From positions 1-10,828 of the forward strand of contig WHUZ01000339.1 in assembly GCA_015179045.1 (NCBI GenBank): a stretch of DNA of 10,828 bases, in the 5' to 3' direction. Of this stretch, positions 1-7,917 are shown piece after piece; the first letter of the stretch is position 1, and each line of letters begins with the position of its first letter. The position numbers and the translations under genes are program-made. A model generated the notes under the pieces. The model had not been told where the DNA came from and searched no databases. It saw nothing but the letters and a program-made list of their open reading frames with translations. Origin of the DNA: Kalaharituber pfeilii. Its lineage: Eukaryota > Ascomycota > Pezizomycetes > Pezizales > Pezizaceae.

Positions 1-284
1 GTTTAACTTAGAATACTACTAATATTTTAAGTTCTTCTAACTATCTATTTGGCCCATTTATATAGACTTCCTGACTATCAATATGATATAACAATAATAT
101 GATAATTATAGATAAGGAGATATAGTAAAATATATATTAGAAGTAATTAATATATATGCACATATTAATGACAATTAGTAGATACTGTATAGTACTATTA
201 TATGATTTACTACTTGATATATACTTTATTAGCTACTTGCTAGTCTATAGACCAATGTGAATCCCTATATTACCTAGTAGTAAT
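1..284 (-). other. AT-rich stretch, probable continuation of the Gypsy pol fossil; no gene
   Basis: This lies immediately 3' (minus-strand sense) of the recognisable integrase remnant. The integrase C-terminal half and 3' end of the element would be expected here. I could not read any motif in it on either strand. Stops occur in all frames and TpA steps dominate. The assignment rests only on position next to the integrase fossil. Confidence 0.3.
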
Positions 285-770
285 TAGTCATATCTTTAGT
301 ATATACCTTATAGTGATTTAGGTAGGAGTTTAAGTATTTCCTGTAAGCCTTACCTTAGCTATAATAATATGCTATAGTACTCATATTTAAGTTAACTTTA
401 AGTTTTTTTATAAGCTTCTACCAGAAGTTGGAAACAAACTTTGAGTCTTAATCTGATATAATAGATTTTAGCAAGCTATAGAGTTACTATATTTCTTAAA
501 AGATACCTATATCTGAGTGAAGCCTGAGTTATCTAAAAAGAGAAGTTTAGTAATAAAGTCCATACTTAAGAAGGACTATAATTAGTATAGAATCTTATAA
601 AAGTGTAGTAGGCTATATTTTTTATATCTTTAAGTCTTATCTCTCTAGCATTCTAAGCATATACTAATGTATTCTATAATGTCATTATATGTATTTAACT
701 AATAGAAGTCTCTACTAATGAGTTCAGTTACTTTTTGTAAATCTGAAATATCTAGTAAGAAAGTAATCAT
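285..770 (-). pseudogene. RIP-degraded Ty3/Gypsy retrotransposon pol: integrase zinc finger and catalytic-core remnant
   Basis: Integrase inserts retrotransposon cDNA into host DNA. On the minus strand, at 702-728, one frame reads TELISRDFY, followed by a stop where the family has Trp. Then comes a Cys-x2-Cys pair (codons 657-659 and 648-650), as in the HHCC zinc finger. The same frame gives SMDFITK, whose Asp codon (558-560) is the first catalytic acid, then DNSGFTQI (about 509-533). A second frame gives KSIISD, whose Asp codon (451-453) is the second acid, and then SKFVSNFW ending at 421. The change of frame near 500-506 coincides with roughly 25 missing core residues, so there is an internal deletion. 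Family Pro and Trp positions read Leu and stop, as C-to-T and G-to-A change predicts. The third acid (Glu) is not convincing; the nearest aligned codon reads Lys. Clearly non-functional. The pol identity is firm, but the subfamily is unknown. Confidence 0.85.
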
Positions 771-1102
771 ATTTTACTTATAAGATTTTTTATCTAAGAG
801 CTATTAGTATTACAAATTAGTTGTTGTATAGTATTAGGTTATTATAGATACTAAATCATCTATTAATAAATTTGTTCTTTTATTAAATATGTTGCCTTAA
901 CTGAAAGTACTACTTATCTTTTTTCCCTTTTTCGATTAGTTTTATTGTGCATTTATTAGTTAGTATTACTACTTTACTAGTATTGAGTGTTTTTATTATC
1001 AAAATCTCTTTCTTTTCTCAAATTCCTTCTTCTCAAAATATAATATTTAGCTAGTCTTACTGTCTACTTGTCATAGCTCACACCCTATAGTGTCAAGACA
1101 TT
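771..1102 (-). other. Degenerate AT-rich sequence upstream of the integrase fossil; no gene
   Basis: In the sense of the pol remnant this is where the RNase H to integrase linker should lie. Minus-strand translation gives short runs broken by TAA and TAG, with no motif I can name. The Gypsy homology appears to stop here, because a 17-bp tandem repeat begins at 1103. Reverse transcriptase and RNase H are therefore missing or unreadable. Confidence 0.35.
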
Positions 1103-1204
1103 AAGCCATAACTACTGGTAAGCTATAACTGTTAGCAAGCTATGATTACCAACAAGCCATTACTACCAATAAGCTATGACTGTCAACAAGCTATGACCAT
1201 CTCC
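1103..1204 (+). repeat. 17-bp minisatellite A, six copies
   Basis: Six consecutive 17-base units start at 1103, 1120, 1137, 1154, 1171 and 1188. Each begins AAGC(C/T)AT and most run AAGCTATGACTGTCAAC or close to it. There is no length variation between units. Differences include C/T and A/G transitions. A 47-base gap separates it from a second 17-bp array with a different consensus. Confidence 0.85.
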
Positions 1205-1251
1205 TGCTAATAGCTAACAAGCTCATAGAACCGGCCAGCTATATATAGCTA

Positions 1252-1675
1252 GCAACCTGCTAGTATAGCCTGCCTGCCAGTATAGTCTATCTGCTAGTAT
1301 AGCCCACCTGCCAGTATAGCCCACCTACTAGTTTAGTCTACCTACTAGTATAGCCTATCTGCTAGTATGACCAGCCTACTAGTATAGCATGCCTGCCAGT
1401 ACAGTCTATCTACTAGTTTAGTTTGTCTGCTAGTATAGCCTGCCTGCTAGTATGACTAGCCTGCTAGTATAGCCCACTTGCTAGTACAGCCTACCTACTA
1501 GTATAGCCTACCTGCTAGTATAGCCTATCTACTAGTTTAGTCTATCTGCTAGTATAGCCTGCCTGCTAGTACAACTAGTCTACCAGTATAGCCTGCCTGC
1601 CAGTATAGCCTGCTTGCTAGTATAGCCTACTAGCTAGTACAGCCTGCCTGCTAATATTACTACCTACTAGTATCA
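1252..1675 (+). repeat. 17-bp minisatellite B, about 25 copies, with duplicated blocks
   Basis: Strictly 17-base units run from 1252, and the phase is exact from 1269 to 1659 (23 units of the form 1269+17k). The last unit is 16 bases. The consensus is CCTGCCTGCTAGTATAG. Variants are nearly all transitions (CCAG/CTAG, CTG/CTA, TATAG/TACAG), as expected if CpA and TpG decay to TpA. Marker units ending TTTAG (starts 1320, 1405, 1524) are each followed two units later by TATGA or TACAA (starts 1354, 1439, 1558), so multi-unit blocks were copied. The many TAG triplets and a period not divisible by three argue against coding. Confidence 0.92.
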
Positions 1676-1689
1676 CTTACCTACTATAA

Positions 1690-2289
1690 AAACTCTGCCT
1701 TTACTACTCTATTCTTACTTCTGCTCTCATCACTACTTCTATCTTTATATTATACTTCTCAGGTAATAAACCTATTATTTATATATAAGCTCTATCTTAC
1801 TCTTATATAAATAGTTCCTTTTTTCCTTATCTGTTGTCTTATCTTCTTAATAGACTCATATAGTTCCTTGCAGTTTATATGTCCTTATTATTCTTATTAA
1901 TCCCTAGATTCAATTTAGTACTTAGTCTTTTCTACCTTTTTACTATAGCCTGCTATCACCATTAAACTGGAACTACTGAACTGTGTCTATCAAACCTCCC
2001 CTATTAAGTTTGTTAGGCTTCTACCATTCAGTACTTGTAAAACTACTATTACCCTAAACCAGTTATATTCTTTAGTAGTACTAGCTTGCCACTGCATGAC
2101 ACTATAATAGACTAATAATTGTTAACCAGTATAGCCAATCCTTCAGTTCATGAACTTACCTCCTAGTTCTTATTCTATGACACCAGTTCCTATTTATTCT
2201 TTATTCTAAGCTCTTGATTCTACAGCCTTCATTCATAGCCTTTGCCTACAGTCTGGAACTACAAGCTTCTTTTCAGCTAGTTGTAGCTC
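1690..2289 (+). other. Unassigned pyrimidine-leaning stretch without a gene
   Basis: About 600 bases with no supportable ORF. TATA-like words occur (for example TATATAA near 1780 and TATAAATA near 1806), but in sequence this TpA-rich they are expected by chance and no transcript start can be inferred. It may be more decayed retroelement sequence. I recognise no LTR end, primer-binding site or Gag motif. Confidence 0.3.
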
Positions 2290-3005
2290 TAAAATTCTCG
2301 AATTTTGGCTAGCCTGGATTCCCAAACTTCTTAAATACTCTAAACTCTTGATATTCTAGTTTCTTTAGGTTCATAAATCTTCTAAACCTTCTAAACTCTC
2401 TGAACTCTTAATTTTTGACCTGACCAGATCTTTGAACTCTCTGAACTTTCAAATTTCCGCCTGCTTGGATTCCTCAATCTTCTGAACATTCTAAACTTTT
2501 GAACTCTTAAGCTCCATAGAACTGAGACTCCTAAGTCTTCTGAATATTTTAAACTCTTAAACTTTTGAGCTTTGGAGGATCTAGACTTCTAAGTCTTCAG
2601 AACCTTCTGAACCTTCTGAACCTTCTGAACTCTCTAAACTCCTAATTTCTAGCCCACTTAGATTTCTGAACTCTTGAACTCTTGAGCTCCAGAGGACCTA
2701 GACTCTTAAGTCTTCTAAACTTTTCTAAACTCTTAAACTCTAGGCTTTCTAGCCTTCTAAGTTTTTTGAACTTCCTAAATCTCTTGCACTCTCTGAACTC
2801 TTAATTTCTAGCCTACCTGAATCTCTGAACCCTTGAACTTTTGAGCTTTGGAAGACCTAGACTGCTAAGTCTTCTGAATGTTTTGAACCCCTTGAACTTT
2901 CAAACTCTAGGCCTTTCAGCCTCTTGAGTCTTCTGAACTTTCTAAACTCCCTCAGAACTCTTGAACTTTGAACCTTCTGGCCTTTTAAGTCTTTTGAACA
3001 TCTAA
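2290..3005 (+). repeat. Degenerate satellite of about 58 bp built from TTCTGAAC-type words
   Basis: The word TTCTGAAC(T/C)CT recurs throughout. An anchor word, (T/C)TAAGTCTTCT and close variants, recurs near 2323, 2374, 2474, 2532, 2590, 2707, 2758, 2866, 2925 and 2986. Most spacings are 51-61 bases or multiples of that, giving about 12 monomers. A second anchor, GAGCT(C/T)(C/T)-GGA, occurs near 2567, 2684 and 2843. Within it, a 9-base subrepeat GAACCTTCT is repeated three times near 2600. No continuous ORF is retained. Confidence 0.7.
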
Positions 3006-3059
3006 ACTTTTTCTTCTTCTATTTCCTATCATTACTTTAAATACCTTGTCCTGCCATCC

Positions 3060-3335
3060 TGTCTAGCTATCTCACTATCCTATCCAGCTGTCCTGCTATT
3101 CTTTCAGCTGTCCAGCCATTTTGTTATCTTGTCTAGCTTTTCTGCTATTATATCTAGCTATTCTACTATCCTATCCAGTTGTTCTACTATCCAGCTATCC
3201 TGCTATTTTATCCAGCTGTTCTATTGTTCTGTTCTATCATTCTATCCTGCTGGTATTCTCTCTTGCTACCATTCTGTTCTGCTACTATTTTATTCTATTG
3301 TTCTATTCTACCAATTCTGTTCTACTATTCTATAG
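3060..3335 (+). repeat. Pyrimidine-rich degenerate tandem repeat of about 21 bp
   Basis: The word AGCT(G/A)T with flanking TATCC and CTGCTATT recurs at about 3065, 3086, 3106, 3135, 3156, 3177, 3193 and 3214, mostly 20-21 bases apart. It then fades into TTCTATTGTTCTATTC simple sequence. Open frames of 68-88 codons cross it in two phases on the plus strand. They encode only Leu/Ser/Tyr/Phe-rich low-complexity peptide, so they reflect base composition rather than genes. Confidence 0.65.
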
Positions 3336-3339
3336 TCTT

Positions 3340-3906
3340 ATAGTTATGCTACGAGTCTTGATTCTAGCCTCGATTTTACAGCCTTAAGGTTATGCTATAT
3401 ACTCTATTTCAGTCTCCTTTCTATTATTCTTTAATAGGCTTAATATATATTATCAATACATAGTTACCTTTTGCAGCCTTAGAGCTATACTGTAGTTTTT
3501 ATATCTGGTCCTATTTCTTGATTTTGCTTCTTTGTTCTTTTCCTTATTTATATATCTTGACTGTATTTTCAGCCTCATTCTGCAGTATAGATCTATGACC
3601 TCAATATATAGTCTAGTCTCTCTGAGTACTTATTATTAGTCTTATCTTGCTTATATTGTTTCTTGTTAGTATCTTATTCCTGTTTCATTTGTCAGCCTTT
3701 CTATATTGTTCCTTCACTTTTTCTCTCCTCTAGTCCTCAGCCCCACTTTGTAGTTCCATGACCTTCTATAACCTGCATTGCTCTCTTGTCCCTATCTTGT
3801 TCCTGTCTTTATATCCTATCTTACTCCTACTCTTCTCCTCTCTCTTATAGGTCTTGTCTTATTCTTTCATCTTAATTATAATGAGATTAGGAGACCTCTC
3901 TTAAAT
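3340..3906 (+). other. T/C-rich stretch, possible about 95-bp degenerate repeat; no gene
   Basis: The word (A/G/T)CAGCCT followed by a T/G-rich tail occurs at about 3379, 3474 and 3570, spaced 95-96 bases. Weaker echoes lie near 3693 and 3737. The rest is T/C-rich simple sequence continuing the strand bias of the satellites to its left. No ORF or RNA gene is supported. Confidence 0.35.
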
Positions 3907-3913
3907 GGGGGGG
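3907..3913 (+). other. G7 tract, possible remnant polypurine tract of an LTR element
   Basis: Seven G in a row, preceded by CTCTCTTAAAT and followed by ATAAATACTAAGAATAC, stand out in G-poor sequence. A G-run just before the 3' LTR is typical of many fungal Ty3/Gypsy polypurine tracts. No clear TG...CA-bounded LTR follows, and the neighbouring sequence shows no pol motif, so this is a weak guess. Confidence 0.25.
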
Positions 3914-4016
3914 ATAAATACTAAGAATACTAATATTTAGTTAGATTACATATTAGTAAAAATAATTTTTTGGCTGAGTGCAACCACCTTGCCCTGGGTG
4001 CAGCAATCACCCTGAG

Positions 4017-4132
4017 TACTCTTAGCACTTTAGGTATATTTAGAAACTTAACCTTCTACTCTAAAGTACCCAGTGTAATTAATAAATTCTATCATACTCT
4101 AGAGCACCTGGTATATTTAAGAAATTGTATTG
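4017..4132 (+). repeat. Three-copy tandem repeat of 38-40 bp
   Basis: Units begin TACTCT(T/A)(A/G)(A/G)(A/G)-AC at 4017, 4057 and 4095. Each continues with GTATATTTA-like and AGAAA(C/T)T-like words. The copies differ by many substitutions and small indels, so this is an old local duplication. Confidence 0.6.
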
Positions 4133-4509
4133 TGTCCCTCCATACATGATACGCCCACTCACTATACCCTACTACCTCTAGCACAACTAAATTCACTACC
4201 TACTAATGCTCCTAGAGTACACTTAATAATACCTTTCAATATCATGGCATGCTTACTCTCAATGTCAGCATAGGGACCTATGCAAAAGTAAGATCATCTA
4301 CTGTAGATAGGCTAGCTACCAAAGTAATCATAACAGTGCTAGTTACTGTAAATACCATGCTTATTTTAAGAACTAATTATATATTTCTAGCTATCATAAT
4401 CTATATACAGGTGCTCTTTCATCATCTCAGCATACTGTGCTATTATTTATTATCCCACAGCTCTAGCTTCTATATGTAATATAGCTTATTTTGCCATACC
4501 TCGCTGCTA
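4133..4509 (+). other. Spacer without a recognisable gene
   Basis: A 76-codon frame at 4249-4479 has no recognisable domain and no Kozak-like context. Its tail is composed of ordinary AT-rich words. I see no repeat, RNA gene or mobile-element end here. Confidence 0.3.
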
Positions 4510-5740
4510 CAGTCTACTATACCTATTAAATTCTGCTTGATGTAGTGTATCTCGATACCTCTTAACAGAGCATATTCTGCAGCATATCACACGTTATTGA
4601 GAGGGCCTGCTATACCTATTGAGAGTACTTCTTCTATAGTATATTACGCTATCGAGAGGGACCTGTCATACTTGTCAATTGAGCTCATATTGCTATATCA
4701 TGCGCTGTCAAAAGGGCCTGCCATACCTGTTAACAGAGCTCATTCTATAGCATATCATATACCACAAGTTGAACCTGCTATACCTGTCAATAGAGCTCAT
4801 TCTGTAGTATATCGTATCAGTGAGAAGGCCCACCATACCTATTAAACGACTTTCTTCTACAGCATATCATATGCTGTTAAAAGGAGCCTGCTATACCTAT
4901 TAAAAGATCTTGTTCTGCAGTACATCATGCCATTGAGAGGGACGTGCTATACCTGTTAAGAGAGCTTATTCTGCAGCATATCATATGCTATGAGTGGGAC
5001 CTTCTGTACCTATCAATAGGGGTCATTCTATAGCATATCGCATTAGTAAGAGGGGCCTGCTATACCTATTAAAAGACCTTATTCTGCAGTATATTGCACT
5101 ATCGAGAGAGACCTGCCATACCTATTAATTGAGCTCATATTGCCATATCATGCGCCGTTGAGAGGGCCTGTAATACCTATTAACAGAGCTTATTCTATAG
5201 TATATCGAGCACCCTTCAAGAGCCTACCATACCTGTTAAGCTGAGCTCATATTGCTATATTACATGCCAGCAAGAGGGGCTACCATACTTATTAACAGTG
5301 CTTATTTTGTAGCATATCGTACTGCTGAGAGGGCCTGCCATATCTGTTAAAAGACCTTATCCTACAGCATATTATACTATCAAAAGGGACCTGCCATATC
5401 TGTTAATTGAGCTCATATTGCTATATTGTACACCATCGAGAGGGCATGCCATACCTGTTAACAGAGCTCATATCGAGTGCTATCGAAAGAGTCTACCATA
5501 CCTGTTAAGCTAAGCTCATGTTCTCATATTATGTATTAGTGAGAGGGGCTGCTATACCTGCTAACAGAGCTCATTTTGTAGCATATCGAGTGCCATTAAG
5601 AGGGCCTGCTATACTTGTTAAGTTGAGCTCATATTGCTATATCACATGCCGGCAAGAGGGGCTGCTATACCTGTTAATAGTGCTTATTCTATAGCAGATC
5701 GCGCTGTTGAGAGAGCCTACCATACCTGTTATGTTGAGTT
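4510..5740 (+). repeat. 56-bp satellite, direct arm: 23 monomers, partly a 278-bp pentamer
   Basis: The anchor TACCTGTTAA/TACCTATTAA occurs at 4520, 4556, 4613, 4669, 4724, 4781, 4836, 4894, 4950, 5007, 5063, 5119, 5174, 5230, 5286, 5341, 5397, 5452, 5499, 5554, 5610, 5667 and 5723. Spacing is 55-58 bases apart from 4520-4556 (36) and one 47-base unit. Monomers carry GGGCCTGCCATACCTGTTAA, then usually GAGCTCAT(T/A), then (A/T)GCATATC. Five monomer types (p, q, r, s, t) can be told apart. Types p-q-r recur exactly 278 bases apart (5063/5341, 5119/5397, 5174/5452), with s following in both. The last units read r-s-t then a partial s. An open frame of 82 codons inside the array (4597-4845) is incidental. 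Confidence 0.93.
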
Positions 5741-6289
5741 ATAAACAATACGTTCTTAGTATGTCAGTAGCTGAATTTGATGAGGGGTAATTCTAGCACT
5801 GTTAACTAACATGTACTACCCTACCATAGCTTAGGGCTGTAAGTAAAATAGCATAATAGAAAAAAAAAAAAAAACAGTATGCACTAATTAACGCCCATAC
5901 TTAGTCTCGTACTCCTAGCGTCTCAATATGCAAAAAATAATAATACATAAATCATATGTGTACTGTAGCAGCTGGGTATGAGACTAGCCCATACCATAGT
6001 TCTCATACTACTTTTTTTTTTTATTTCATTTCTTATAAGCCCTCTCATAGGCTATAGCAGGTCTCATACTACTATGGGTCCAGCAGTCTTAATCGGCAGC
6101 CTAAAAATACACTAAACTACAGCCTATCAAGCCTATATTGTACTATATGGTCTGCCAGCCAACTCATGTAAATACCTACAAATGACTATAATGGCCGACC
6201 CAATAAATAGGCAATAAGTAGTCCAATGGCAGCCTAAGAACTAGCTTGACAAGTAGCTGTGGCCCACTGAGTAGCTATAGCCTGAGTAT
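5741..6289 (+). other. Spacer between satellites with A15 and T11 runs and a short hairpin; no gene
   Basis: It holds an A15 run at 5860-5874 and a T11 run at 6012-6022. An 8-bp inverted repeat, GTATGAGA at 5976-5983 and TCTCATAC at 6001-6008, has a 17-base loop. Two further CTCATACTA words lie just downstream (about 6001 and 6064). No ORF, tRNA-like box or LTR end is recognisable. Confidence 0.4.
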
Positions 6290-6580
6290 GCATGTGAGAT
6301 ACCTAAAGATATTAGGCATATTAGGCATATTCAACATATTGAGTACATGTATGAGATACCTGAAGGTATTAGGCATATCAGGTATATTAAGCATATTGAG
6401 TATACATGTAAGATACCTAAAGGTATTAGGCATGTCAGGCATATCAAGCATATTGAACACACGTATGAGATACCTAAAGGTATTGGGTATATTAGGTGTA
6501 TCAAGCTATTAAGTGTGTGTATAAAATACTGGATATCCTCACCATATTAAGTGTATACATCAGTATGTATGAGATATTTG
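6290..6580 (+). repeat. 57-bp satellite, direct copies (about 5)
   Basis: The anchor GAGATACCTAAAGGTATTAG recurs at 6296, 6353, 6410 and 6467, exactly 57 bases apart, then in decayed form near 6522 and 6571. Inside each unit a shorter word, GGCATAT(C/T)A, repeats two or three times. Because 57 is divisible by three, frames on both strands stay open and encode a 19-residue repeat (MRYLKVLGISGILSILSIH on the plus strand). Openness on both strands argues that this is satellite, not protein. Confidence 0.85.
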
Positions 6581-6639
6581 GCATACTACACAGTTGTCAG
6601 CATCCTGATTTACTTATTATACTTAAGAGTCAATATACT

Positions 6640-6840
6640 AGTGAGAAGTATACACTCAATATACTCAACATATCCAATATGCCCAATGTGCCCAATTTGC
6701 CCAACCTCTTATAGACACATGCAATATCTGATATATACACTCAATATACTCATATATTCAATATATTTAATATCTCATGTGTGCACTCAATATACCTAAT
6801 AGGCCTGCCTAATATACTTGATATCTTTAAGGCAGTCAAT
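6640..6840 (-). repeat. 57-bp satellite, inverted degenerate copies (about 3)
   Basis: The reverse complement of the unit at 6290-6580 is visible. (C/G)CACTCAATATA words occur at about 6652, 6736 and 6783. They are accompanied by AATATGCCCAA(T/A)-type words (inverse of the GGCATAT core) and ATATCT(C/T/G) ends at about 6725, 6770 and 6827. Spacing is irregular (85 and 46), so this arm is more decayed than the direct one. The two arms face each other across about 60-70 bases. Confidence 0.65.
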
Positions 6841-7036
6841 TTTCTAAATCTGGCAAGATCATAGCATTGCAAAAATGCCCTCTTAGAATATTACTCAATT
6901 GAAATGAAGCCTATGCCATCAAAAAGGGGCTTCTCATTCAGTAGCTTACGAGGCCACTCATCAGACCACCAGTCAGCTACTATAGCTACTAATTGCTGTT
7001 TACATGGGTCGGCAGACAGACCCCAGTAGTATGTGG
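6841..7036 (+). other. Unassigned spacer
   Basis: No ORF or recognised element. A small hairpin is formed by GGGTC (7006-7010) and GACCC (7019-7023) with an 8-base loop. It lacks a following U-run, so it is not a convincing terminator. Confidence 0.3.
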
Positions 7037-7140
7037 ATTAGTACATTTCCGGGTTGCCAGTTTATACTGCCACAGTATAATATATATGTAATAGGCTATG
7101 AATTAGTATGTTTCCAGGTTGCCAGTTGAAACAGTATATA
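7037..7140 (+). repeat. Two-copy duplication with 65-bp offset
   Basis: ATTAGTACATTTCCGGGTTG at 7037 recurs as ATTAGTATGTTTCCAGGTTG at 7102. Both are followed by CCAGTT(T/G)A and then by ACAGTATA. The differences are mostly C/T and G/A transitions, including CCGGG to CCAGG, which fits decay of one copy at a CpG. Confidence 0.75.
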
Positions 7141-7257
7141 ATGAAGTACCGTATTAACTCACTTAAGAGGTAAAACACAAATGCATACTAGTATGGTCTT
7201 AGCAGAACTTCAAGCGCTATTAATTATACTAGCATGTGCTTTAGTACAATATTAGTA

Positions 7258-7279
7258 TTTTTTTTTTTTTTCTTTTTTT
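7258..7279 (+). repeat. Poly-T tract T14-C-T7
   Basis: A near-pure T run ends in AG. It resembles a polypyrimidine tract at a 3' splice site or the inverted poly-A tail of a retroposon. Neither an exon nor a retroposon body can be identified next to it. Confidence 0.5.
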
Positions 7280-7472
7280 AGAAATTACATCACTATCAGT
7301 CTCTGTGCTATTGAGACTAGTATCATAATAATTCAGTATGCCTATTCCTAATATATGCGTAGTGGTATTAAGAGGCTTACCAAGACCACCAAAGTGCATA
7401 TTTATATTTTACCTCTTAAGTAAGTTAATATGGTAAATCTGACAGGTATGACTCTTTCTACTTGATGGTGTC

Positions 7473-7488
7473 TTTTTTTTTTTTTTTT
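7473..7488 (+). repeat. Poly-T tract T16
   Basis: A pure T16 run stands between AT-rich unassigned sequence and the better-preserved block beginning at about 7490. It could mark the edge of an inserted retroposon read in reverse, but no target-site duplication was found by eye. Confidence 0.4.
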
Positions 7489-7489
7489 A

Positions 7490-7917
7490 AATATGGCTCT
7501 GCATGCATCTAGCTAGGTCCCTGGGTCTAAACTCTCAAAGCCAGAGGTAGGCTTATATAACTATAGTATCTCTCTGCCACTTTCTCTATATATGAAAAAC
7601 CACCCTAGTCTTATACCAAGCTCCTAGGGCACTCTCCAAGCATACCCTGTCTCACTAATTAAAATAACTACACTGTGCCTCCACCACCATGCTCGAATAA
7701 AGAAAAATTTATCTCCTCCTTCTTTAGAATTTTAGCAACTCGAAAAACTCCCCAATACTCGAGTACATCTACCTCTTCCTTTTTCTTCTACTCTTTCTCA
7801 TTTATATCTTCTCACTTTTTCTATCTTACTAAATATTCCACCTCCTTATACCTGAAAGCCAAGTGGTCATCTATTTGCTTCTGTCCATATCTGTATACAC
7901 TCTCCTCTACTACACTT
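7490..7917 (+). other. Block with retained CpG, TATA-like box and pyrimidine-rich tract; no supportable gene
   Basis: This block keeps CTCGA words (7692, 7739, 7758) and is less dominated by TpA than its surroundings. TATATAA lies at 7554-7560, followed by a long C/T-rich tract. That is the look of a fungal promoter plus 5' leader. A 90-codon open frame at 7675-7947 starts at GTG, is Ser/Phe/Tyr-rich and runs into the satellite, so I do not call it a gene. The first ATG here (7689) opens only three codons. An insertion younger than the neighbouring repeats would explain it. Confidence 0.4.

Noticed and set aside
2590..2640. Heat-shock element (alternating GAA and TTC) in the GAACCTTCT repeats
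   Set aside because: GAA-nn-TTC occurs, but the next interval is TTC-n-GAA, which breaks the 5-base phase a heat-shock element needs.
3121..3387. 88- and 68-codon plus-strand frames in two phases
   Set aside because: They overlap on a pyrimidine-rich tandem repeat, encode only Leu/Ser/Tyr/Phe low-complexity peptide, and are explained by composition.
4249..4479. 76-codon plus-strand ORF
   Set aside because: No domain, no start context and no conserved composition; short enough to occur by chance.
4597..4845. 82-codon plus-strand ORF
   Set aside because: Lies wholly in the 56-bp satellite; its repeats are the satellite monomers translated, and the period is not a multiple of three.
4510..5740. 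CRISPR array
   Set aside because: Units are contiguous diverged tandem monomers without unique spacers, and the context is eukaryotic.
6246..6550. 19-residue-repeat protein on either strand of the 57-bp array
   Set aside because: A 57-base period keeps frames open on both strands automatically; there is no sign that one frame is selected.
6496..6799. 72- and 82-codon plus-strand frames
   Set aside because: Cover the decayed 57-bp satellite and its inverted copies; Ile/Tyr-rich translation of repeat.
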